Positions 24,853-33,173 of a stretch of DNA of 64,000 nt are shown piece by piece (position 1 is the first letter of the stretch; every line of letters begins with the position of its first letter). Both the position numbers and the translations under genes were made by a program. The notes under the pieces are model-generated. The model had not been told where the DNA came from, did not search any database, and worked only from the letters and a program-made list of their open reading frames with translations. The DNA comes from Nocardioides cavernae (GTDB taxonomy: Bacteria; Actinomycetota; Actinomycetes; Propionibacteriales; Nocardioidaceae): contig NZ_JACCBW010000002.1 of the NCBI RefSeq assembly GCF_013410035.1, positions 372,001 through 436,000 of the forward strand. The letters run 5' to 3'.

Positions 24853-26475
24853 GTGGCGGAGACCGGCGTGACGCTCGGGGAGGCGCTGGCCCTGCCCGCG
24901 TTCCGCCGGGCCGCGCCCACGGTCGCGGCCGGTGGCGCCGGGACCGGACGGGCGATCCGCTGGGTGCACGCCACCGAGCGGGTCGACGTCGGCCAGCTCC
25001 TGCGTGCCGGCGACCTGCTCCTGACGATGGGCACGGGCCTGCCCGCGGACGACGACGCGGCCGGTCTGGCCGCCTTCGTCGACGCGCTGGCCGACGTCGG
25101 CAGCGCGGGCGTGGTCGTCGAGCTCGGCCGCAGGTGGGGGTCCGTGCTGCCCCAGCCCCTCGTGGACGCCTGCGAGCGGCACGACCTCCCGCTGGTGGTC
25201 CTCGGCCGGGAGACGCGGTTCGCCACCCTGGCCCAGGAGATCGGGGAACGGGTCGTGGACCAGCAGCTCGCCGAGCTGCGCGAGGCGCAGCGCGTGCACG
25301 ACACCTTCACCGAGCTCAGCTTCGACCAGGCCGGACCGGTCGAGATCCTCCGCGCCGTGCAGCGTCTCGCCGACGGGCCGGTGGTGGTGGAGAACGCCCA
25401 GCACCGGCCGCTCGACTACTTCGCCGGCCCCGACGACAGCGGCGGCTTCCTCGACGGCTGGCCCGCCCGGTCGCGACAGGTCGAGGTCGCCGGACGCACG
25501 GGCTGGGACGCCGCCAACGGCTGGCTGGTGACCCGTCTCGGCACGGCCGACCGGGTGTGGGGCCGGCTGGTGATCGGCTCGCCCGACGCGCCGTCGCAGC
25601 GCCTCGTGGCCGTCGCGGAGCGAGCGGCCGCCGCGCTCGCCCTGCACCGCCTGCACGACCGGGACCGCGGCACCCTCATGCGACGCACGCACCTCGAGCT
25701 GCTCTCCGGCCTGGTCGAGGACCCCGGCTCGGCGGACGTGCAGCGTCGGTGCGAGCTGGCGGGCTTCCCGGTGCGACGGCGTACGTTCGTCGGGCTCGTC
25801 GTGCGGCCCCGGATCGGCACCTCGGCGACGGCGGACCTCGACGAGGTGGCGGCGACCGTCGTGCGTGCCGCGCACGGGCTGCGGCTCCCCGCCCTCGTCT
25901 GCGAGGTCGAGCGGGACCTGCAGGTGCTGGTCTCCACGGTCCCGTCCGCAGACGCCGAGGACCTCGTCGACCGGCTGGCGGCCCGGGTCCTGCCGCACCA
26001 CGACGTCGTCGTGGCGGCCGGCGGCGCCGCGACCGAGCGCGCCGGGGTGGCCCGCTCGCTCGCCGAGGCCGGCCAGGTCGTCGACGCCGCCCCGCGGGTG
26101 CGCCGCGACACCGACCCCGACGTCCACCGCCTCGCCGACCTCCACCTGCGCGGGCTGCTGGCGCTGCTCGGGGACGACGAGCGGATCCGGCTGTTCGTGG
26201 AGCGCGAGCTGGGCCCGCTCGAGCGCCACGACCGGGCCGACGGGTCTCGCACCGACCTCCTCGCCGCGCTGCGGGCGCTGCTGCTGCACCCGGCCAGCAA
26301 GACCGAGGCCGCCGCCAGCCTCCACCTGTCGCGGGCGGCGTTCTACGACCGGCTGTCGCGGATCCAGGCCGTCCTGGACGCCGACCTCGACGACCCCGAC
26401 GTCCGCGTCTCCCTGCACGTGGCGCTCGTCGCCCGCGAGATGGCCGGCGAACTGTCCGACGGCCCGCCGAAGTGA
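24853..26475 (+). CDS. PucR-family transcriptional regulator
   Basis: 540 residues, the usual PucR layout. An N-terminal PucR ligand domain (about 8-125, GLPADDDAAG...VVVELGRRWG) is followed by a middle GGDEF-like region and a C-terminal PucR helix-turn-helix (LLLHPASKTEAAASLHLSRAAFYDRLSRI). Members control purine, amine and GABA catabolism. GTG at 24853 is followed immediately by the family N-terminus and there is no ribosome binding site, consistent with a leaderless message. It is flanked by the mmsA operon and by cupin and aldehyde dehydrogenase genes, its probable targets. Confidence 0.88.
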   Translation: MAETGVTLGEALALPAFRRAAPTVAAGGAGTGRAIRWVHATERVDVGQLLRAGDLLLTMGTGLPADDDAAGLAAFVDALADVGSAGVVVELGRRWGSVLPQPLVDACERHDLPLVVLGRETRFATLAQEIGERVVDQQLAELREAQRVHDTFTELSFDQAGPVEILRAVQRLADGPVVVENAQHRPLDYFAGPDDSGGFLDGWPARSRQVEVAGRTGWDAANGWLVTRLGTADRVWGRLVIGSPDAPSQRLVAVAERAAAALALHRLHDRDRGTLMRRTHLELLSGLVEDPGSADVQRRCELAGFPVRRRTFVGLVVRPRIGTSATADLDEVAATVVRAAHGLRLPALVCEVERDLQVLVSTVPSADAEDLVDRLAARVLPHHDVVVAAGGAATERAGVARSLAEAGQVVDAAPRVRRDTDPDVHRLADLHLRGLLALLGDDERIRLFVERELGPLERHDRADGSRTDLLAALRALLLHPASKTEAAASLHLSRAAFYDRLSRIQAVLDADLDDPDVRVSLHVALVAREMAGELSDGPPK

Positions 26476-26524
26476 CGACAGAACGTCGGCCGGCTGGGCC
26501 GCACGCGCTGGGACGATGCTGGGC

Positions 26525-26848
26525 ATGAACCGCGTGCTCGACGTCGCCGCCACCGTGCCGACCGCCCCGCTCGACCCCGGCACGGTCGTCGACGGTGCCC
26601 CGGAGGCGGGGTCGCGCGCCCTCGCCGCCGTCGCCGGGGTCGAGGTCGGCGTGTGGGAGATGACGCCCGGCACCGCCACCGACGTCGAGGTCGACGAGGT
26701 GTTCGTCGTGCTGTCCGGGTCGGCGACGGTCTCGTTCGACGACGGCGAGCACGTCGACCTCGGCCCCGGCAGCGTCGTACGCCTGCGTGCCGGCGAGGCC
26801 ACCACGTGGGTCGTGCACGAGACCATCCGCAAGATCTACGTCGCCTGA
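26525..26848 (+). CDS. Cupin-domain protein
   Basis: 107 residues, a single small cupin like the DUF861 type. Cupin motif 1 is partly kept in VDEVFVVLSGSATV, which has Glu but lacks the usual His pair. Motif 2 (LGPGSVVRLRAGEATTWVV) is also weak, so metal binding is uncertain. Proteins of this kind often accompany amine oxidase and aldehyde dehydrogenase genes. ATG at 26525; the next gene starts 13 nt after its stop, so they form an operon. Confidence 0.75.
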   Translation: MNRVLDVAATVPTAPLDPGTVVDGAPEAGSRALAAVAGVEVGVWEMTPGTATDVEVDEVFVVLSGSATVSFDDGEHVDLGPGSVVRLRAGEATTWVVHETIRKIYVA

Positions 26849-26860
26849 GAGGCTTCCGAG

Positions 26861-28300
26861 ATGACCACGCAGTCAGACCAGACGATCCGCAACTTCATCG
26901 ACGGTGAGCTGGTCGAGTCCGCCGCCACCGAGTTCATCGAGCTCGTCGACCCCGTGACCGGTGAGCCCGACGGCCGCTCGCCGATCTCCACCCACGACGA
27001 GGTCGACCGGGCGTACGCCGCCGCGGAGCGGGCCTCGGCGTCGTGGAAGCGGCTGACCCCGGGCGCCCGCCAGGCGTACCTCCTCGACCTCGCCGCCGCC
27101 GTCGCCGCGCGCCGCGACGAGATCAGCCAGGTGCAGGCGCGCGACACCGGCCAGCCGGTGCGCTACATCGCGAGCGAGGAGGTCGACCAGGGTGTCGACC
27201 AGCTCCGCTTCTTCGCCGGCGCGGCCCGGCTGCTGGAGGGCAAGTCGTCGGGGGAGTACCTCGAGGGCCACACCTCCGCGATCCGCCGCGAGCCGATCGG
27301 CGTCGTCGGCCAGGTCACGCCGTGGAACTACCCGTTCGCCATGGCGATCTGGAAGATCGCCCCCGCCCTCGCGGCCGGCAACACCGTCGTGCTCAAGCCG
27401 AGCGACACCACCCCGCGCTCGACGGTGCTGCTCGCCGAGATCGCCGGCGAGGTCCTGCCGCCCGGCGTGCTCAACGTCGTCAACGGCGACGCCTCCACCG
27501 GCCGCTACCTCGTCGAGCACCCGACGCCCGGGCTGGTCGCGATCACCGGCTCGGTGCGCGCGGGCACCGAGGTCGCGCTGTCGGCCGCGAAGTCGCTCAA
27601 GCGGGTGCACCTCGAGCTCGGCGGCAAGGCGCCCGTGGTCGTGATGCCCGACGCCGACCTGCCCCGAGCCGCCGAGATGATCGCCGCGGCGGCCTACTTC
27701 AACGCCGGCCAGGACTGCACCGCCGCCACGCGCGTCATCGCCCACAGCAGCGTCCACGACGAGCTCGTCGAGCTGCTCGTGAAGGCGGCCGAGGCCACGC
27801 CGCCCGGGCCGCCGTCGGACGACTCCGCGGAGTACGGGCCGCTCAACAACGCCGGCCACCTCGCGAAGGTCGAGGCGTTCCTCACCGACCTGCCCGCGCA
27901 CGCCACGGTCCGTACGGGCGGCGCCCGGCACGGTGAGCAGGGGTTCTTCTTCCAGCCGACCGTCGTCACGGGCGTACGCCAGGACGACCGCATCGTGCAG
28001 GAGGAGGTCTTCGGACCGGTGCTCACCGTGCAGTCCTTCGACGAGGAGCCCGACGCCGTCGCGATGGCCAACGGCGTGCCGTACGGCCTCGCCGCCAGCG
28101 TGTGGACCCGCGACGTCGGCATCGCCGACCGGCTCACCCGCGAGCTCGACTTCGGCTGCGTGTGGGTCAACACGCACATCCCCTTCGTCTCCGAGATGCC
28201 GCACGGCGGATTCGGGGCCTCGGGCTACGGCAAGGACCTCTCGGGCTACGGGTTCGACGACTACACGCGCATCAAGCATGTGATGACCGCGCACTACTGA
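26861..28300 (+). CDS. Aminobutyraldehyde-dehydrogenase-like aldehyde dehydrogenase
   Basis: 479 residues, full-length ALDH. NAD-binding and Asn are in VTPWNYPFAMAIWK, the general base Glu in LELGGKAPVVV, catalytic Cys in AGQDCTAATR, and the C-terminal FGASGYGKDLSGYG is characteristic of gamma-aminobutyraldehyde dehydrogenases. It would oxidise 4-aminobutanal, the product of putrescine deamination, to GABA. It follows the cupin by 13 nt. The ribosome binding site is the GAGAGG stretch before 26861. Repeats lie directly after its stop. Confidence 0.85.
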   Translation: MTTQSDQTIRNFIDGELVESAATEFIELVDPVTGEPDGRSPISTHDEVDRAYAAAERASASWKRLTPGARQAYLLDLAAAVAARRDEISQVQARDTGQPVRYIASEEVDQGVDQLRFFAGAARLLEGKSSGEYLEGHTSAIRREPIGVVGQVTPWNYPFAMAIWKIAPALAAGNTVVLKPSDTTPRSTVLLAEIAGEVLPPGVLNVVNGDASTGRYLVEHPTPGLVAITGSVRAGTEVALSAAKSLKRVHLELGGKAPVVVMPDADLPRAAEMIAAAAYFNAGQDCTAATRVIAHSSVHDELVELLVKAAEATPPGPPSDDSAEYGPLNNAGHLAKVEAFLTDLPAHATVRTGGARHGEQGFFFQPTVVTGVRQDDRIVQEEVFGPVLTVQSFDEEPDAVAMANGVPYGLAASVWTRDVGIADRLTRELDFGCVWVNTHIPFVSEMPHGGFGASGYGKDLSGYGFDDYTRIKHVMTAHY

Positions 28301-28306
28301 CCCGTC

Positions 28307-28436
28307 GAGCGGTGCGTGAGACATGTTCTGCGGCTCGGGAACCTGCGTCACTCACCGCCCGGGGCGGACGTCCACCGTGAGCGGTGCGTGGGACACGTTC
28401 TGCGGCTCGCGAACGTGCCTCACTCACCGCTCGGGG
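28307..28436. repeat. Two tandem 58-bp imperfect repeats between convergent genes
   Basis: Copies at 28307-28364 and 28379-28436 differ at about six positions and are 72 bp apart. Each starts with GCGGTGCGTG and ends with CACTCACCGC, so each can fold back on itself imperfectly. The right copy reaches into the end of the gene at 28420. A bidirectional terminator role is possible. Confidence 0.85.
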
Positions 28437-28989
28437 CTCGGACGTCGTGCACGTGCATCAGGTCGGCGAGCAGCCGGTAGTAGCCGACGAGCGCGACCAG
28501 CTCGGTGAGGGCGGCGGCCCCGAGCACGTCGACCAGGACGTCGTGGTCCCGGTCGTCCAGCACCGGGCGGCCGGCGAGCAGCCGGCGGCAGAGGTCGTAC
28601 GCCGCGTGCTCGGCGCGGTCGGTCGAGGTGAAGCGTTCCTCGGCGAGGGCCTCGAGCTCGTCGTCGGTGAGCCCGACGGAACGGCCGACCTGCTCGTGGG
28701 CGTACCGCTCGAACGCACTGTCGGTGGCGGCGGCGACGCAGAGGATCGCGATCTCGCGCACGCGGTCGGTGAGGCCGGTCCGGTAGCGCAGGGCGGCCCC
28801 GAGCTCCTGCAGCGGGCCGCCGACGGCGGGGTGGTGCAGCATGATGCCGAACGGCCCGGTCAGCGAGCCGTCGTCGTGCTCGAGGGCGAACAGGCGCGGG
28901 CCGCGGGCGCGGGGTCCGCCGACGATGCGCTCGCGCAGGTCGCGCTGCGCGGGGTCGAGGCCGGACGGGAGGAGTCGGGGCAGCCGCAC
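28420..28989 (-). CDS. Carboxymuconolactone-decarboxylase-family protein
   Basis: 189 residues with the AhpD/CMD helical core (LTDRVREIAILCVAAATDSAFERYAH). A single Cys is present and the CXXC of AhpD peroxidases is missing, so it is closer to the decarboxylase-like branch of unknown activity. GTG start at 28989. Its last codons lie in the 58-bp repeat. It follows small stress-type genes on the same strand, but no clear functional link is seen. Confidence 0.8.
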   Translation of the reverse strand: MRLPRLLPSGLDPAQRDLRERIVGGPRARGPRLFALEHDDGSLTGPFGIMLHHPAVGGPLQELGAALRYRTGLTDRVREIAILCVAAATDSAFERYAHEQVGRSVGLTDDELEALAEERFTSTDRAEHAAYDLCRRLLAGRPVLDDRDHDVLVDVLGAAALTELVALVGYYRLLADLMHVHDVRAPSGE

Positions 28990-29020
28990 GTGTGTCGTAC
29001 CTCCGTCGGTCGGGACCTCG

Positions 29021-29161
29021 TCAGGCGCGGCGGGCGCCGCCGCGGGGAGTCGATCCTCGCTCGGCGAGCTTGCGCTTGGCCACCGGCAGGCCGACGAGGG
29101 TCAGGACCTTCCAGAACAGCCAGCCGAGGACGGCGAAGAGGTTGCGCTTGGTATGGGCCAC
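29021..29161 (-). CDS. Small basic one-helix membrane protein
   Basis: 46 residues. A hydrophobic segment (LFAVLGWLFWKVLTLVGLPV) would cross the membrane and is followed by a strongly basic tail with many Arg and Lys. GTG at 29161 has GGAG about 7 nt upstream. The gene is too short for usual ORF calling. It lies between the CsbD gene and the CMD-family gene on the same strand. No family assigned. Confidence 0.65.
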   Translation of the reverse strand: MAHTKRNLFAVLGWLFWKVLTLVGLPVAKRKLAERGSTPRGGARRA

Positions 29162-29191
29162 GGATCACTCCAGTCGGTCGGTGGGTGGAGA

Positions 29192-29227
29192 CGGGTCGGG
29201 GCCTCCCCGGGAGGAGGCCCCGACCCG
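29192..29227. terminator. Strong hairpin after csbD-like gene
   Basis: A perfect 15-bp stem (29192-29206 with 29213-29227) and a 6-nt loop lie 15 nt after the CsbD stop. There is no T run in the minus-strand transcript. Confidence 0.75.
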
Positions 29228-29242
29228 GTCATGCGGGACGGA

Positions 29243-29416
29243 TCACTTCTTGAAGGCATCCTTGACGTTCTCGCCGGCCTGCTTCACGTCGGCGGCGGCC
29301 TGGTCCTTCTTGCCCTCGGCCTTGAGCTTGTCGTTGTCCGTCGCGTCGCCCACGACCTCCTTCGCCTTGCCGGCGATGTCCTGAGCGGCGTTCTTGGCCT
29401 TGTCGGCGATACCCAT
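29243..29416 (-). CDS. CsbD-family small stress protein
   Basis: 57 residues with the CsbD pattern: MGIADKAKNAAQDIAGKAKE, then KLKAEGKKDQAA and a Lys-rich end. CsbD proteins are general-stress proteins of unknown mechanism, often under SigB-type control. ATG at 29416 has AAGGAG 7 nt upstream. A SigB/SigF-like factor is encoded at 19.6 kb, but no matching promoter was identified with certainty. A strong hairpin follows. Confidence 0.9.
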   Translation of the reverse strand: MGIADKAKNAAQDIAGKAKEVVGDATDNDKLKAEGKKDQAAADVKQAGENVKDAFKK

Positions 29417-29542
29417 GGTGATGCTCCTTCCCGTGTGGATTTCCTGACGTTGTGGTCAGACACGGGTTGGTCGTGCGGTCGCGCCGGATCGTCACGCCAT
29501 TTCTCGCAGGTGTGAGGCAGGTCTCATCCACGACCCATCAGG

Positions 29543-29554
29543 CATGCTGGCCCC
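29543..29554 (+). promoter_or_regulatory. Candidate -10 of a leaderless start
   Basis: CATGCT (29543-29548) is 6 nt before the ATG at 29555, without a ribosome binding site. Confidence 0.4.
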
Positions 29555-29953
29555 ATGCGCTTCACCGAGCACGAGCTGACCGTCGCCGTGACCGTTGCCG
29601 CGAAGGTCGTCGCCGGCGGCAGGATCGGGAAGAAGGCCAAGGGGGAGGCCGCCTGGGAGGCGATGTCCAAGCTCGAGCGCTACCACCTGCTCGACGCCGT
29701 CGGGGGCCAGGTGCTGCCGGTCCTGCTCGCCCTGCCCGACATCGAGGTCGAGGCCGGCACCCGGCCCACGTTCACCGACGAGCAGATCGCCGCGGCCGTC
29801 GAGCAGACGCTCGGCGAGACGGGGGTGGGCAGGCTGCGGCAGAAGGTCGCGGTGGCCGCGCGCGTCACCCTCGTGCGTACGGCCCTCGCCCAGCTCCCCG
29901 TGCGGCAGGACCCGGACGCGCTCGTCGTGCCGGACTCGCTCGAGGACCTGTGA
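29555..29953 (+). CDS. Conserved hypothetical protein
   Basis: 132 residues, soluble, helical, no signal peptide. It begins with MRFTEHELTVAVTVAAK and has a stretch rich in Ala, Val and Glu in the middle. I recognise no family. Codon use is typical for the window. The start lies 6 nt behind a -10-like CATGCT, suggesting a leaderless message. It is divergent from csbD. Confidence 0.6.
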   Translation: MRFTEHELTVAVTVAAKVVAGGRIGKKAKGEAAWEAMSKLERYHLLDAVGGQVLPVLLALPDIEVEAGTRPTFTDEQIAAAVEQTLGETGVGRLRQKVAVAARVTLVRTALAQLPVRQDPDALVVPDSLEDL

Positions 29954-30014
29954 GCCACTCCTCAGGTCGCGGGCCGCGGCACGGACCCTGAGGACCGCGC
30001 TCAGGAACGGTGCG

Positions 30015-30025
30015 TACCGTCGAGG
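30015..30025 (+). promoter_or_regulatory. Candidate -10 of SurA-like lipoprotein gene
   Basis: TACCGT (30015-30020) lies 5 nt before GTG 30026 and 8 nt before ATG 30029. Confidence 0.35.
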
Positions 30026-30796
30026 GTGATGACTTCCACGATCCGCACCCGTACTGCCCTCGCCTCCCTCGCGGCGGCCGCCCTCCTCGCCCTCTCCGCC
30101 TGCGGCGGAGGTTCGGGCTCCGACGGCTCCGATGCGGGGGACGACGCGTCCTCGAGCGCCTCCCCGTCGGCCGACGCCAGCGGCGGCCCGAGCCTCGACG
30201 GCATCCCCGACGTCGTCGCCGAGGTGAACGGCGAGGAGGTCACGCGCGACGAGTTCGTCCCGATCTACCAGGCCGGCTTCAAGGCCGCGGAGTCGCAGGC
30301 GCAGATGACCGGCGAGGAGCCCGACGAGGACGCGCTGCGCAAGCAGGCGCTCGACGACCTCGTCGACACCGAGCTCCTCTCGCAGGAGGCGGACTCGCGC
30401 GGCATCGAGGTCAGCGACGAGGACGTCGACGCCGAGCTCACCGAGCTCGCCGAGCAGAACGGCATGAAGACCTCCGACGAGCTGCTCGAGGCCGTGGCGG
30501 CCCAGGGCCTCGACGAGGAGCAGGCCCGCGACCAGGTCGAGACCCAGGTGATGGTCGAGCAGCTCGTGGCCGACGAGAACGGCCCCATCGAGCCGACCGA
30601 CAAGGAGCTGCGCGCGATCTACGACCAGGCCAAGGCGCAGCAGGCCCAGTCCGGCCAGGAGGGCCAGGACTTCCCGCCGTTCGCCGAGGTCCGCGACCAG
30701 ATCGTCGACCAGGCCGTCGCCGAGGAGACCGGCAAGGTCGCCCAGGCGATGCTCGAGAAGCTGAAGGCCGACGCGGACATCACGCTCAACCTCTGA
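30026..30796 (+). CDS. SurA-N-domain lipoprotein (periplasmic chaperone-like)
   Basis: 256 residues. A signal peptide ends in a lipobox (LLALSACGG), so the mature protein is lipid-anchored outside the membrane. A Ser/Gly/Asp-rich linker follows, then a SurA_N-type helical domain (VAEVNGEEVTRDEFVPIYQ...QALDDLVDTELLSQEADSRGI). No parvulin PPIase domain is present. It probably helps fold exported proteins. GTG 30026 or ATG 30029 could start it. Its 3' end overlaps the convergent hydrolase gene by 11 nt. Confidence 0.82.
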   Translation: MMTSTIRTRTALASLAAAALLALSACGGGSGSDGSDAGDDASSSASPSADASGGPSLDGIPDVVAEVNGEEVTRDEFVPIYQAGFKAAESQAQMTGEEPDEDALRKQALDDLVDTELLSQEADSRGIEVSDEDVDAELTELAEQNGMKTSDELLEAVAAQGLDEEQARDQVETQVMVEQLVADENGPIEPTDKELRAIYDQAKAQQAQSGQEGQDFPPFAEVRDQIVDQAVAEETGKVAQAMLEKLKADADITLNL

Positions 30797-31616
30797 GGCT
30801 CAGCTCGGCGAGGAAGGCCCCGACCACCTGCTGGAGCTCGGCCGGGCGCTCGACGGCCGGTGCGTGACCGCACCGGCCAAGGACGTGGAGCCGCACGTCG
30901 GCGAGGAGCGGCAGGAGCGGCAGCGCCGACTCCGCCAGCGGGGTGACCGGGTCGTCGGCACCGTGCACCAGGAGGACGGGCGCCCGGATGCCGGCGAGCC
31001 GGTCGGGGTCCAGGGTCAGGTCCTCGACCCATCGCTCTCGCGGCGGCGGGAAGAGGTGGGCGAACGCCTCCGCGCCCTGCTGCATCGCCTCGGCGCGAGC
31101 CGCCACGGCGCGGTCGGTGACGAGGGCGCGGTCGAGGAACAGCCGGCCGAGCATGTCGCGCGCGCCCGCAGGCGTGGGCGGCGCCGCCCAGAGGGCGTCG
31201 AGGTCGGGGGACAGGGGGGCGCCCGGTGCGCCCATAGTGCCGATCGCGACGACGTGGGTGACCCGGTCGGGCATGGCCGCGGCGAGGGCGAGCGCGACCG
31301 CGCCGCCCATCGAGTGCCCCACCACGGCGTACGACGTGTGCCCGAGGGCGTCCATCAGCGCACCCGCCTGCGCGGTCCAGGTGGCGAGCCCTCCGCGGCT
31401 GCCGTCCGGCAGTGGGGTGCGGCCGAAGCCGGCCTGGTCGGGCGCCACGCAGCGGTGCGCGTCCTGCAGCGCCTCCATCGTGACGGACCAGGCCCCGGCA
31501 CCAGTGGTGCCGGGGCCTGAGCCGTGGAGGAGGAGGACCGCAGGACCGGCGCCGGCCTCGTGGACGTGGACCTGCGAACGGACCCCGCCGACGTCGAGGT
31601 CGACGATCCGGCTCAC
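30786..31616 (-). CDS. Alpha/beta hydrolase, C-C-bond-hydrolase-like
   Basis: 276 residues. Oxyanion-hole motif HGSGPGTTGAGAW, nucleophile Ser in GHSMGG, Asp in GADDPVTP and His in GRCGHAPAVERP make a complete triad. HGSGPG resembles meta-cleavage-product hydrolases, but other esterase roles are possible. GTG at 31616 overlaps the stop of the DJ-1-like gene, so both are cotranscribed. It ends inside the lipoprotein gene's end on the other strand. Confidence 0.83.
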   Translation of the reverse strand: MSRIVDLDVGGVRSQVHVHEAGAGPAVLLLHGSGPGTTGAGAWSVTMEALQDAHRCVAPDQAGFGRTPLPDGSRGGLATWTAQAGALMDALGHTSYAVVGHSMGGAVALALAAAMPDRVTHVVAIGTMGAPGAPLSPDLDALWAAPPTPAGARDMLGRLFLDRALVTDRAVAARAEAMQQGAEAFAHLFPPPRERWVEDLTLDPDRLAGIRAPVLLVHGADDPVTPLAESALPLLPLLADVRLHVLGRCGHAPAVERPAELQQVVGAFLAELSLRG

Positions 31617-32182
31617 GCCGGACCGGCGCCGACGGACTTGTCGAAGACCTCCATCATGGCCCGGCCGAACCACGGCATGTCGGGCCAGCCGCGGCACGAG
31701 ACCAGGTTGCCGTCGACGACGTCGGGGGCGTCGACGACGGTGGCGCCGGCGTTCTCCATGTCGCCGGTGATGGGCGGGAAGCACGCGGTGCTCCGGCCCT
31801 TGAGCAGGCCGTAGACGGCCGGGACCTGCGCGCCGTGGCACACGAGCGCGATGGGCAGGTCGCGGGCGAAGAAGTGCTCGGTGATGCGGCGGACGTCCGC
31901 GTCCGTGCGGATCCACTCGGGGGCGCGCCCGCCGGGGATGATGAGGGCGTCGTACTTCTCGACGTCGACCTCGGCCCAGGTGAGGTCCACGGGCAGCTTG
32001 CGCCCGTTCTTCTCGACGTAGGCGTCGCTGTTGGGGTCGAACTCGTGGATCACGAGCTGGATGTCGCGCATCGAGAGCGACGCCACGTCGACGTCCCAGC
32101 CGCCCTCCCGCACGCGGTAGTAGGGGTACATGGTGTCGAGCTCTTCGGCGGCATCGCCGGTCATGAGCAGTGCTCTGGGCAC
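31613..32182 (-). CDS. DJ-1/PfpI-family protein
   Basis: 189 residues. The nucleophilic elbow Cys is in ALVCHGAQVPAVYG, and IIPGGRAPEWIR supplies the conserved glycine-rich loop. Family members include glyoxalases, amidases and proteases; the reaction here is unknown. GTG at 32182 has GGAGA 6 nt upstream. It is the first gene of an operon with the hydrolase, and a 21-bp palindrome sits about 45 nt before it, likely a site for the GntR regulator encoded next door. Confidence 0.82.
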   Translation of the reverse strand: MPRALLMTGDAAEELDTMYPYYRVREGGWDVDVASLSMRDIQLVIHEFDPNSDAYVEKNGRKLPVDLTWAEVDVEKYDALIIPGGRAPEWIRTDADVRRITEHFFARDLPIALVCHGAQVPAVYGLLKGRSTACFPPITGDMENAGATVVDAPDVVDGNLVSCRGWPDMPWFGRAMMEVFDKSVGAGPA

Positions 32183-32225
32183 GAGAGGTCTCCTTGCTCG
32201 GGCGTGGAAGGCATTCGTTTCCGAG

Positions 32226-32246
32226 AAATCAGATCGGATCTGATTT
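32226..32246. promoter_or_regulatory. 21-bp palindrome upstream of DJ-1 operon
   Basis: AAATCAGATC, one base, GATCTGATTT: perfect 10-bp arms, AT-rich against a GC-rich background, between the GntR gene and the DJ-1 gene. Candidate GntR operator. Confidence 0.6.
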
Positions 32247-32261
32247 GGTCGGTGACCAGCA

Positions 32262-33014
32262 TCACCTGAGGGTGGGGACGTCGTCAAGACCCTCGTCCGC
32301 GTCGTCCTCCGCGGTCTCGACCACGGTCTCGTCGAAGAGTCGGCGGAACCGGTCGCGCGAGAGCAGGATGTGGTGGCGCATCGCGTACGCGGCGGCGTCC
32401 GGGTCGCGCCCGGCGATCGCCTCGAGCACGTCGGCGTGCTCGCCCATCGCGAGGAACGTGACCTCGGAGTGGTAGAGCAGGCGGAACAGGTGCACGTGGG
32501 TGTGCAGGCGCGCGAGCGCCTCGCGCACCACCTGGTTGCCGGCCGCGTCGGCGACCAGGTCGTGGAAGGCCGCGTCGCGGAGACCGAAGGCGCCGTAGGA
32601 GGGGTGGTGACCCTCGTCCTGGGCCAGGGCAATCATCTCCTCCTGCAGCTTGCGCAGGTGGCTGACCTGCGACGACGTGGCGCGCTCCGCCGCTCGACGC
32701 GCGGCTGCGGGCTCCAGGAGCAGGCGGATCTCGACCATGTCCTCGAAGCGTTCGCGCGTGATCTGCGGCGGGATCCGGTAGCCGGCGTGGGGGATCCGGA
32801 TGACGAGCCCGTCGGCCTCCATCCGGTTGAGCGCGTCGCGGATCGGCGTCTGCGAGACCCGCATCTCGCGAGCCAGCGCGTCGATCGTGACCCGCGAGCC
32901 GGGCTCGATGGCGAGCGACATCAGCTGGTCGAGGAGCGTGTCGTAGACCTCGTCGGCCATCCGGCCGCGGCGGCGGTCCACCCGCAGGCCTGCCTGCTCG
33001 CTCGTGTGCTCCAC
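32262..33014 (-). CDS. GntR-family (FCD) transcriptional regulator
   Basis: 250 residues. N-terminal winged helix (VTIDALAREMRVSQTPIRDALNRMEADGLV) and a C-terminal all-helical FCD ligand domain (FEDMVEIRLLLEPAAARRAAE...HHILLSRDRFRRL) with His and Asp positions that often bind metal plus a small carboxylate. GTG at 33014 has AAGGAG 8 nt upstream. It sits between the DJ-1/hydrolase operon and the long alcohol-dehydrogenase/ABC operon and probably represses both. Confidence 0.87.
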   Translation of the reverse strand: MEHTSEQAGLRVDRRRGRMADEVYDTLLDQLMSLAIEPGSRVTIDALAREMRVSQTPIRDALNRMEADGLVIRIPHAGYRIPPQITRERFEDMVEIRLLLEPAAARRAAERATSSQVSHLRKLQEEMIALAQDEGHHPSYGAFGLRDAAFHDLVADAAGNQVVREALARLHTHVHLFRLLYHSEVTFLAMGEHADVLEAIAGRDPDAAAYAMRHHILLSRDRFRRLFDETVVETAEDDADEGLDDVPTLR

Positions 33015-33051
33015 GTGGACATCTCCTTCTCGCGACACCGGACCAGACCTG

Positions 33052-33106
33052 TTGACACGGTCCGGCTTCGTGCTCCATGCTCTCGCATCAATCGGATCGT
33101 ATATGA
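33052..33106 (+). promoter_or_regulatory. Sigma-A promoter and operator of adh-ABC operon
   Basis: TTGACA (33052-33057), 18-nt spacer, CATGCT (33076-33081). Just downstream of the expected transcript start lies ATCGGATCGTATATGA (33091-33106), a partly symmetric AT-rich element sharing GGATC with the palindrome at 32226-32246. Confidence 0.6.
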
Positions 33107-33173
33107 AACGGCACGTCCTCGAAACTGCCGCCAGTGAGGGTCCGCACCACACTCCCACGACATCGGAGCCCAC

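Noticed and set aside
24760..26832. Long upstream extension of the mmsA frame
   Set aside because: It lies antisense to pucR, and the true start at 24759 has a ribosome binding site and a normal MmsA N-terminus.
28307..28436. Tandem repeats considered as a CRISPR array
   Set aside because: There are only two units, the repeat is 58 bp with a 14-bp gap, and no cas genes are present.
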